Of a stretch of 5,409 nt of DNA, positions 1 to 5,034 are shown piece by piece; within the stretch, counting starts at the first letter, position 1; every line of letters starts with the position of its first letter. Below the pieces are notes generated by a model. That model worked only from the letters and a program-made list of their open reading frames with translations, made no database searches and was not told the DNA's origin. Source of the DNA: Petrotoga sp. UBA5851 (GTDB lineage Bacteria; Thermotogota; Thermotogae; Petrotogales; Petrotogaceae); assembly GCA_002431635.1 (NCBI GenBank), contig DJGH01000072.1:5257-10665 (forward strand), in the 5' to 3' direction. Both the position numbers and the translations under genes were made by a program.

Positions 1-363
1 AAGCTCTTTTATGATTGCTTTTACTACATAAGGATCTCCTTCCTGCACAGCAAGATAGAGCTTGGTTCCTATTATTTCTGAATTAAATTTTTTCATCGAT
101 GTATAAAAAAAAGCGGAAAACTGCTTGTTAAGTGATAAAAGCTTATCATCCTGATAAAGTTTATAAACCATAATATCAATATCTGATTTAAAAGCGGTAT
201 ATCCGTTTTTTATATCAGGAAGAACATAATCTTTAATTTTAGCTCTGCTAACCACCGCAACATTATACGTCGGTTCCTGCTTCTTTTTCCCAAAAAGATA
301 CCCGGTATAGGTCTCACCTGTAAGGGCTGAAGAAGCCATGAACTTAACACAATAAAAATCCAT
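1..363 (-). CDS. Unrecognised protein, N-terminal 121 residues (gene runs off the left edge)
   Basis: An open frame starts at ATG 363-361 and runs without a stop to base 1, giving exactly 121 codons; the rest is outside the window. The start is supported by an AAGGGGG ribosome site 7 bases upstream that overlaps the glgC stop codon. The protein starts MDFYCVKFMASSALTGETYT and looks soluble: no signal peptide and no clear membrane helix. It has a basic patch GKKKQ near residues 25-29, a predicted strand around YNVAVV (33-38), and a mixed alpha/beta pattern rich in Lys, Tyr and Asp afterwards (for example DIDIMVYKLYQDDK, 61-74). I recognise no family motif and assign no function. It follows glgC by 12 bases and should be co-translated with it, so a role linked to glycogen or to the wider operon is possible but only guessed. 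Codon use and base composition look like the neighbours, which argues for a real resident gene. Confidence 0.8.
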   Translation of the reverse strand, partial: MDFYCVKFMASSALTGETYTGYLFGKKKQEPTYNVAVVSRAKIKDYVLPDIKNGYTAFKSDIDIMVYKLYQDDKLLSLNKQFSAFFYTSMKKFNSEIIGTKLYLAVQEGDPYVVKAIIKEL

Positions 364-370
364 CTGGGAA

Positions 371-377
371 CCCCCTT
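371..377 (-). promoter_or_regulatory. Poly-G ribosome binding site of the gene after glgC, fused to the glgC stop
   Basis: On the coding strand the junction reads TAAGGGGGTTCCCAG followed by ATG. The last two bases of the glgC TAA form the start of the AAGGGGG site, and 7 bases separate the G run from the ATG at 363. It fixes the start of the downstream gene and implies that ribosomes finishing glgC can reinitiate there. It differs from the usual GGAGG by a G in place of A, which can still pair with the CCUCC anti-Shine-Dalgarno through a G-U wobble. Confidence 0.8.
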
Positions 378-1641
378 AAATCTGTTTTATTATTCCTTCT
401 CCGGACTGAACCTCTTTAACTGAAAAATCATTTTCAGTAACATAATTATCAATGACACAGTTTTTACCTATAATAATTCCCTGAGGTATAACAGAGTTAT
501 ATCCTATAACGGTTATATTTGAATTATACACCTTTTTATCAATAAGCGACTCTTTGAACTCTCCCACTCCTATGCGGCTTTCACTACCTATTCTTGCTTT
601 TTCACAAACAATAACATCCTGTAGGATGGTGTTTTTGCCGATAACACACCCATCCATAAGTACGGAATTTTTTACTGTGCTTCCCTCTTCAATTATTACT
701 CCCTGAAAAACGACTGTATTTTCAACCTCACCGTATACCTCTGCCCCTTCGCTTATGAAACTTTTTATTACTTTGGCATTTTCTGATATGTAAGCTGGCG
801 GAAGCTCAGCAGATTGGGTATAAATTTTCCATGATTTATCATGCAGATCCAAAGGCGGCAAAGGTCCAAGTATCTCCAGATTAGTGTCAAGATATGAGGT
901 TAATGTTCCCACATCACGCCAATAACCTTCAAAATTATATGCAAAAAGCCGTTCATGTCTGCTTACTGCACGTGGAATAATATTTTTTCCGAAATCATTT
1001 TCCGATTCATGATCCATGGCATCTTCTGTCAGAACTCTTTTAAGATACTCCCAGCTGAATACATATATTCCAAGAGAAGCCAGGGTTCCTTTGGGCTGTG
1101 CGGGTTTTTCCTGAAACTCTATTATCTGTTCAAAAGGATCAGTAACCATTATCCCGAATCTGCTGGCTTCGCTGTAAGGAACCTCCATACAGGCTATCGT
1201 ACAGTCAGCTCCTTTTTCAATGTGATAATCGATAAGTTCATTATAATCCATTTTGTATATATGATCTCCGGAAAGTACTAAAACAAAGTCCGGATTATAT
1301 TTTCTTATAAAGTCCATATTCTGGTATACAGCATCGGCTGTTCCTTTGTACCATGAACTGGTGAGTCTGCTCAAATATGGAGAAAGAATATACAGTCCAC
1401 CGCCTTTTATATCAAGATCCCACGGCTTGCCTATACCAAGATGTTCCATAAGTTCATGGGGCATATACTGAGTAACAACGCCAACTTTGGTTATTCCGGA
1501 GTTTACACAGTTGCTTACTGTGAAATCTATCATCCTGTACTTTCCTGCAAAAGGAACAGCCGGTTTGGCAATTTCATTGGTTATTACCCCGAGTCTGGTT
1601 CCCTGACCGCCTGCCAGAATTAAGGAGACAACATTCATCAT
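376..1641 (-). CDS. glgC: Glucose-1-phosphate adenylyltransferase, catalytic subunit (ADP-glucose pyrophosphorylase)
   Basis: GlgC makes ADP-glucose and pyrophosphate from ATP and glucose-1-phosphate, the committed step of bacterial glycogen synthesis, in the cytoplasm. The 421-residue product is complete. An N-terminal nucleotidyltransferase domain (about 1-255) carries the glycine-rich loop AGGQGTRL (10-17), the lysine of IAKPAVP (K26), the substrate segment WYKGTADAVYQN (97-108), the catalytic aspartate in LSGDHIYKMDY (D126), the EKP sugar-phosphate motif (K179), DFGKNIIP (216-223) and the metal-binding GYWRDVGT (D243). From about 285 to 405 comes a left-handed beta-helix of hexapeptide repeats (such as VIGKNT, VIPQGIIIGKNCVI), the usual oligomerisation and allosteric region. 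All expected active-site residues are present, so it should be catalytic. It follows glgD by 12 bases, matching the two-subunit enzyme of Firmicutes. Two adjacent ATG codons (1641 and 1638) are possible starts: the second sits 6 bases from the G7 ribosome site, the first only 3, so the true start may be 1638. Length is normal for clostridial GlgC. Confidence 0.97.
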   Translation of the reverse strand: MMNVVSLILAGGQGTRLGVITNEIAKPAVPFAGKYRMIDFTVSNCVNSGITKVGVVTQYMPHELMEHLGIGKPWDLDIKGGGLYILSPYLSRLTSSWYKGTADAVYQNMDFIRKYNPDFVLVLSGDHIYKMDYNELIDYHIEKGADCTIACMEVPYSEASRFGIMVTDPFEQIIEFQEKPAQPKGTLASLGIYVFSWEYLKRVLTEDAMDHESENDFGKNIIPRAVSRHERLFAYNFEGYWRDVGTLTSYLDTNLEILGPLPPLDLHDKSWKIYTQSAELPPAYISENAKVIKSFISEGAEVYGEVENTVVFQGVIIEEGSTVKNSVLMDGCVIGKNTILQDVIVCEKARIGSESRIGVGEFKESLIDKKVYNSNITVIGYNSVIPQGIIIGKNCVIDNYVTENDFSVKEVQSGEGIIKQI

Positions 1642-1644
1642 CTT

Positions 1645-1653
1645 CCCCCCCTT
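1645..1653 (-). promoter_or_regulatory. G7 ribosome binding site of glgC, next to the glgD stop
   Basis: The coding strand reads TAAAAGGGGGGGAAG and then ATGATG. The glgD TAA is followed after two A by seven G. The last G is 3 bases from the first ATG (1641) and 6 bases from the second (1638), which favours the second as the main start unless the ribosome pairs with the upstream part of the run. A seven-base homopolymer is an inherently length-variable site, although here it lies outside any reading frame. Confidence 0.8.
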
Positions 1654-2772
1654 TTATATAACCGAATCTTTTTCAATGGTTAGTATCTCACCTATACCTT
1701 CAATACGTTTGGCATTACGCAACGTTACACTTTTGTCAAGAATAGCGTTTTTTAGTATGGCACCTTCTTCTATTACTGAATCTTCCATTATTATAGAATT
1801 TTCTACACTTGCACCTGCTTTTATTATTACTCCTCTGGAAATTATGGAATTTTTGACCTGTCCGTTGACTATGCAGCCATCGGCTATAAGTGAGTTGCTT
1901 ACACAAGCATTTATATTTATCTTAGGAGGAGCATAATCTTTAAGTTTGGTATATATCTTCCTTCCTGAATAGAAAAGTTCTTTCCTGACCTCTCTCTTGA
2001 GTATATCCATATTGGTATCGTAGTACTCTTTTATAGACTTTTTGATGTTTCTCCAGTATCCAGAATGTTTGTATGCATAAACCCTAAGCTTGGATATGTT
2101 TGGAATAATAATGTCCCTGACCATATCATAGCCATTATTCGGAACCGATGAGTACAGAAGTTCCAGAAGAAGGGCTTTATTTATAAAATAAACCCCCATA
2201 GATATATCTTCATAAATACAATCGGTTGGTTTTTCTACAAATTCGCTAATTCTTCCGTCATTATCAACAGCTAACTGACCGTAATCGCATATCCTTGAAT
2301 CCTCTCTGCAGATCTTGCTTGAAATAACTGTGATATCAGCACCTTTGCGGATATGGTACTTAAAAAGATCCATATAACTCATATTATAGATGTGGTCTCC
2401 TGAGCCTATGAGGACAAAGTCCTCGTCGCCTCTCCTCAAAAGGGATATATTCTGAAAGATAGCATCCGCAGTTCCTTTATAGTATATGCTCTCACCGCTA
2501 CCTACCATAAATGGCTGAAGGATAAATATCCCGCCTCTCTTTCTGTCAAGGTTCCATTCCTTTCCGCCGGCAAGATGATCCATAAGGCTTCTGGGATTGT
2601 ACTGCGTAAGTACTCCAACCTTCGAAATACCGGAGTTTACCATATTACTTAAAGTAAAATCTATTGCCCTGTACTTTCCAAACATGGGAACAGCTGCACT
2701 GGTTCTTATTCTGGTCAGTGGTTTCAAATTATCCTGATTTGAACCGCATAAAATCAAACCCAGTACTCTCAT
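1654..2772 (-). CDS. glgD: GlgD, probably non-catalytic regulatory subunit of ADP-glucose pyrophosphorylase
   Basis: A complete 372-residue paralogue of GlgC. Shared blocks include FGKYRAIDFTLSNMVNSGISK (31-51 region), YYKGTADAIFQN (97-108), SGDHIYNM (D126 retained), EFVEKP (K181) and a C-terminal hexapeptide beta-helix (about 288-345). The YYDTNMDILKREVRKELF stretch and the IYTKLKDYAPPK segment after it are typical of clostridial GlgD. Key active-site positions are changed: the glycine-rich loop AGGQGTRL has become CGSNQDNL (9-16), losing the catalytic arginine; the conserved lysine (GlgC K26) is S25; and the metal-binding aspartate in GYWRDVGT is N242 in GYWRNIKK. This fits GlgD of other Firmicutes, which is inactive or nearly so alone but raises the activity or changes the regulation of GlgC in a mixed tetramer. 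The start at 2772 has AAGGGGG 7 bases upstream. It lies directly before glgC with a 12-base gap, consistent with co-translation of two subunits. It is about 50 residues shorter than GlgC, mostly at the C-terminus. Confidence 0.95.
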   Translation of the reverse strand: MRVLGLILCGSNQDNLKPLTRIRTSAAVPMFGKYRAIDFTLSNMVNSGISKVGVLTQYNPRSLMDHLAGGKEWNLDRKRGGIFILQPFMVGSGESIYYKGTADAIFQNISLLRRGDEDFVLIGSGDHIYNMSYMDLFKYHIRKGADITVISSKICREDSRICDYGQLAVDNDGRISEFVEKPTDCIYEDISMGVYFINKALLLELLYSSVPNNGYDMVRDIIIPNISKLRVYAYKHSGYWRNIKKSIKEYYDTNMDILKREVRKELFYSGRKIYTKLKDYAPPKININACVSNSLIADGCIVNGQVKNSIISRGVIIKAGASVENSIIMEDSVIEEGAILKNAILDKSVTLRNAKRIEGIGEILTIEKDSVI

Positions 2773-2779
2773 AGCATTT

Positions 2780-2786
2780 CCCCCTT
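2780..2786 (-). promoter_or_regulatory. Poly-G ribosome binding site of glgD, fused to the methyltransferase stop
   Basis: The coding strand reads TAAGGGGGAAATGCT and then ATG. The stop codon of the methyltransferase supplies the AA of AAGGGGG, and 7 bases separate the G run from the glgD ATG at 2772. An out-of-frame ATG at 2778-2776 lies between site and start; it reads ATG CTA TGA and stops after two codons, its TGA overlapping the glgD ATG. The glgD frame beginning MRVLGLIL aligns with GlgC, so 2772 is the right start. Confidence 0.8.
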
Positions 2787-3951
2787 ATTTTATTTTAAGC
2801 CACACACATTTTAAGTAAAAACTCTCTGGAATCTGTATTATATAGGGATGATCCTTTGACTGAAAAGTGAATCCAACCATCTGGATACTCCTGCCCGTAC
2901 CTTCAAATGCCATTCTTGAAGCTTCTATGAGCATATCAGTGTCAGCTTGGTATGCACAACTGCAAAGACAGACTATTCCGTTGGTCTTTATTTTAGGCAC
3001 AATCAATTTAACAATACCTTTAAATATGTCAAGGCCTTTCCTTCTTTCTTCCTTCTTTTTTATTAAAGACGGAGGGTCAAGAATTACTACATCAAAATCT
3101 TCTCCTGAATACTCCTGCATAAACTTTTCATAAGTTCCGGAGAAAAACTCTATATTTCCAAGATTATTAATATCCACATTTTTTTTAGCCATTTCAAGCG
3201 ACTGTTCGTCTTTATCAACCGCATATACTTTTTTTGCACCCGAAACAGCCATATTCATTGCAAATCCGCCGGTGAAAGTATACGCATCAAGACATACCGA
3301 ACTAGTGTCTACAAACTGTCTCACAAAAAACCTTGAATCCTTCTGATCGAAGAAAAATCCTGTTTTCTGACCGTTTATTATATCCACATTATACTTCAGT
3401 CCATGTTCGTGAACAATAAGTGTATGCTCAGGTTCTTTACCGAAAACAACTCCTTTGTTTCTTTTTATATTTTCTGCAGAACCGGTTTCAAAATCACTTC
3501 TTTCGTATATTCCGACAGGCGCATATACCTTTGCAAAAGCCTCAATTATCTGGGCCTTTTTATTTTCCACGCCAACATTTCTTAACTGAATCACTATATA
3601 GTCATTATATTTATCGGCTATAAGACCAGGTACTCCATCAGCTTCCCCATGAAATATCCTACAAGAATCTAAATTATTCATGATTGCTTTTCTTAATTCA
3701 AAAGCCTTTAAAACTCTACTGTAGAAAAATTCATAATCAATTTCATCATCATTAAGAACCAGCATTCTGACCGCAATATTGGAAGAAGAAAAAAAACCTT
3801 TCCCCAAGAACTTCATACTATCTGAAAAAACAGTGCAAATCTCTCCGTTCTTTTTATCTCCGACAACAGAAAAAGTCTCATCGGAAAAAATCCACGGATA
3901 TCCATTGAGAACTTTACGTTCTTTCCCTCTTTTTAAAGTAACTACAGTCAT
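2785..3951 (-). CDS. RlmI-like class I SAM-dependent rRNA (cytosine-C5) methyltransferase
   Basis: A complete 388-residue protein with the three-part layout of the RlmI/YccW family. Residues 1 to about 75 form a PUA RNA-binding domain (LKRGKERKVLNGYPWIFSDE). The middle domain (about 76-190) has the family signature HGEADGVPGLIADKY (101-115). The C-terminal Rossmann methyltransferase starts with NGQKTGFFFDQKDSR (193-207), followed by the SAM-binding motif LDAYTFTGGF (221-230), the acidic end of strand 2 in YAVDKD (D246), motif IV LDPPSL (291-296) and the CSCAYQ block (330-335). There C332 aligns with the presumed catalytic cysteine in the SCS motif of E. coli RlmI, which makes m5C1962 in 23S rRNA. 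The length is close to that of E. coli RlmI (about 396). Family membership is clear; the exact target base is inferred, so no gene symbol is given. ATG 3951 is supported by GGAGG 6 bases upstream. It sits between ndk and glgD with 12-base gaps on both sides, with no obvious metabolic link to either. Confidence 0.92.
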   Translation of the reverse strand: MTVVTLKRGKERKVLNGYPWIFSDETFSVVGDKKNGEICTVFSDSMKFLGKGFFSSSNIAVRMLVLNDDEIDYEFFYSRVLKAFELRKAIMNNLDSCRIFHGEADGVPGLIADKYNDYIVIQLRNVGVENKKAQIIEAFAKVYAPVGIYERSDFETGSAENIKRNKGVVFGKEPEHTLIVHEHGLKYNVDIINGQKTGFFFDQKDSRFFVRQFVDTSSVCLDAYTFTGGFAMNMAVSGAKKVYAVDKDEQSLEMAKKNVDINNLGNIEFFSGTYEKFMQEYSGEDFDVVILDPPSLIKKKEERRKGLDIFKGIVKLIVPKIKTNGIVCLCSCAYQADTDMLIEASRMAFEGTGRSIQMVGFTFQSKDHPYIIQIPESFYLKCVWLKIK

Positions 3952-3957
3952 CTGGTT

Positions 3958-3962
3958 CCTCC
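3958..3962 (-). promoter_or_regulatory. Ribosome binding site of the methyltransferase gene, directly after the ndk stop
   Basis: The coding strand reads TAATGGAGGAACCAG and then ATG. GGAGG is 6 bases before the start at 3951 and one base after the ndk TAA. It confirms the methyltransferase start and is the canonical counterpart of the poly-G sites at the following three junctions. Confidence 0.8.
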
Positions 3963-3963
3963 A

Positions 3964-4407
3964 TTAAATTTCTTTTTCATAAACTGCTTCATATTCAAAT
4001 AGCTCATTTTCATTGAAAAAGATCTTCATCTCCCTTAAAGCATTTTCGTGCGAATCAGATGAGTGAACAACATTTTTCCGCACAGAAAGACCATACTTAC
4101 CTCTTATGCTTGCCGCTTCAGCCTTAAGAGGATCTGTTGAACCACAGATATGCCTTATATGCTGAACAGCTCTTTCTGCAGACACCACCAATGCAACCAC
4201 TGGACCTGAGATAGCATAACTTACAAGCGGTTCAAAGTAATCCCTTCCCTCATGTTCTTTATATAATTCACAAGCCTGTGCCCTGGAAATCCAAAGCATC
4301 TTCATAGCAATAATTTTAATGCCTCTTTTTTCCACTTCACTTATAATACTGCCTATAAGCCCTCTTTTTACTGTAGACGGTTTGATGATCAAAAATTCTT
4401 TCTCCAT
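3964..4407 (-). CDS. ndk: Nucleoside diphosphate kinase
   Basis: Ndk transfers the terminal phosphate of ATP to other nucleoside diphosphates through a phosphohistidine intermediate, keeping cytoplasmic NTP and dNTP pools balanced. The 147-residue product is complete and of normal size. The catalytic histidine is H115 in KNVVHSSDS (111-119). The other active-site positions are present: K9 in IIKPS, Y49, Y57 or F58 at the base-stacking position, R85, T91 in STDP, R102 in SIRGKYG, N112, S117 and E126. Small departures from the consensus are KPST instead of KPDG after the lysine and HSSDS instead of HGSDS; neither removes a catalytic residue. The start at 4407 has GAGGTGG with a 4-base A spacer. 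It follows the ABC ATPase by 9 bases and precedes the methyltransferase by 12, so it appears co-transcribed with both. Confidence 0.97.
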   Translation of the reverse strand: MEKEFLIIKPSTVKRGLIGSIISEVEKRGIKIIAMKMLWISRAQACELYKEHEGRDYFEPLVSYAISGPVVALVVSAERAVQHIRHICGSTDPLKAEAASIRGKYGLSVRKNVVHSSDSHENALREMKIFFNENELFEYEAVYEKEI

Positions 4408-4411
4408 TTTT

Positions 4412-4418
4412 CCACCTC
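4412..4418 (-). promoter_or_regulatory. Ribosome binding site of ndk overlapping the ATPase stop
   Basis: The coding strand reads TGAGGTGGAAAA and then ATG. The TGA stop of the ATPase gene provides the first bases of GAGGTGG, so termination and ndk initiation share sequence. GAGG ends 7 bases before the ATG at 4407. Confidence 0.75.
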
Positions 4419-5034
4419 ACAGTATTATACCGTCAGACATATTTAGGACTCTGTCTGCATATTTTTTTGATACTTCATCATGCGAAACAACAAAAAAAGC
4501 TACGTACTCCTTAAGCTGGGAAAAAAGTTCAAAGACATTTCTTTTATTTTCAGAATCAAGCGAACCAGTTGGTTCATCACAAAAAACCAGTTCAACAGGT
4601 CCGGAGATTGATCTGAGTACGGCCGACCTCTGAAGCTGTCCTACTGAAAGTTCAGCTGGATATCGGTACAGGATATCGGTTATACCAATTTTTTCTGCAT
4701 AGTCAAAAATTTGCCGGTCGTCGTCAAAAGACCTTATATTCTGAGCAACTTTACAGTTCTCAAAAACAGTTAATTCATTGAGCATATTATAATTTTGAAA
4801 AACAAACCCAATCTTTCTTTTCTTGTCCTCTATATTATATAATATTTTTCCAGCGTCTTGGGTCAGAAGTCCGCCTAATATATATATAAGTGTAGACTTT
4901 CCGCTCCCAGAAGGTCCATACAGAGTGAGTATTTCATTTTTTAATACCTTTATGTCCAATCCTTTTAAAACAGGATTTTTTTTATCATACGAGTAAAAAA
5001 TCCCTTCGGCAGTTAAAATGATGTTCTCATTCAT
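4417..5034 (-). CDS. ABC transporter ATP-binding protein of the MacB/LolD type
   Basis: A complete 205-residue ATPase that would power the FtsX-type permease encoded just before it, at the cytoplasmic face of the membrane. Visible motifs in order: Walker A GPSGSGKST (40-48), Q-loop VFQN (Q80), signature LSVGQLQR (129-136), Walker B LVFCDE (149-154), EPTGSLD with the D-loop (154-160), and the switch histidine in VVSHD (H185). The EPTGSLD block and the lone-domain layout are typical of the MacB/LolD/FtsE group, whose members export peptides or lipoproteins or remodel the envelope; the substrate here cannot be told. The signature has V in place of the first glycine of LSGGQ, and the region after it (RSAVLRSIS) departs from the usual RVAIARAL. 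The protein is slightly shorter than most relatives (about 220-230). The start at 5034 overlaps the permease stop by 8 bases, with GGAGG inside the permease gene 9 bases upstream, indicating translational coupling. Confidence 0.93.
   Translation of the reverse strand: MNENIILTAEGIFYSYDKKNPVLKGLDIKVLKNEILTLYGPSGSGKSTLIYILGGLLTQDAGKILYNIEDKKRKIGFVFQNYNMLNELTVFENCKVAQNIRSFDDDRQIFDYAEKIGITDILYRYPAELSVGQLQRSAVLRSISGPVELVFCDEPTGSLDSENKRNVFELFSQLKEYVAFFVVSHDEVSKKYADRVLNMSDGIIL

Noticed and set aside
366..375. Small hairpin GGG-GGTT-CCC that could hide the ribosome site after glgC
   Set aside because: A three-pair stem with a four-base loop is too weak to propose as a regulatory element.
955..1936. 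Plus-strand open frames at 955-1281, 1441-1623 and 1676-1936
   Set aside because: They lie antisense to glgC and glgD, have no convincing ribosome site, and their proteins show no domain; the minus-strand genes are fully supported.
1490..2650. DNA similarity between glgC and glgD (for example around 1494-1510 and 2628-2644) as a direct repeat
   Set aside because: It reflects conserved protein motifs of paralogues and is too short and diverged at DNA level to be called a repeat or mobile element.
3179..3186. A8 runs on the coding strand (3186-3179 and 4983-4976), both read AAA AAA AAT, as possible slippage sites
   Set aside because: No downstream structure or useful alternative frame is seen, and slippage would only truncate well-conserved proteins; likely ordinary Lys-Lys-Asn codons in AT-rich DNA.
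3388..3416. A perfect TATAAT (coding strand, 3393-3388) with TTGTTC 17 bases upstream inside the methyltransferase gene
   Set aside because: The -35 matches only three of six bases, the sequence encodes the conserved region before NGQKTGFF, and such hexamers are expected by chance in AT-rich DNA.
2867..4633. Plus-strand open frames opposite the methyltransferase, ndk and ATPase genes
   Set aside because: These are shadows of strong minus-strand genes, with low-complexity or Phe/Ser-rich translations and no recognisable motifs.
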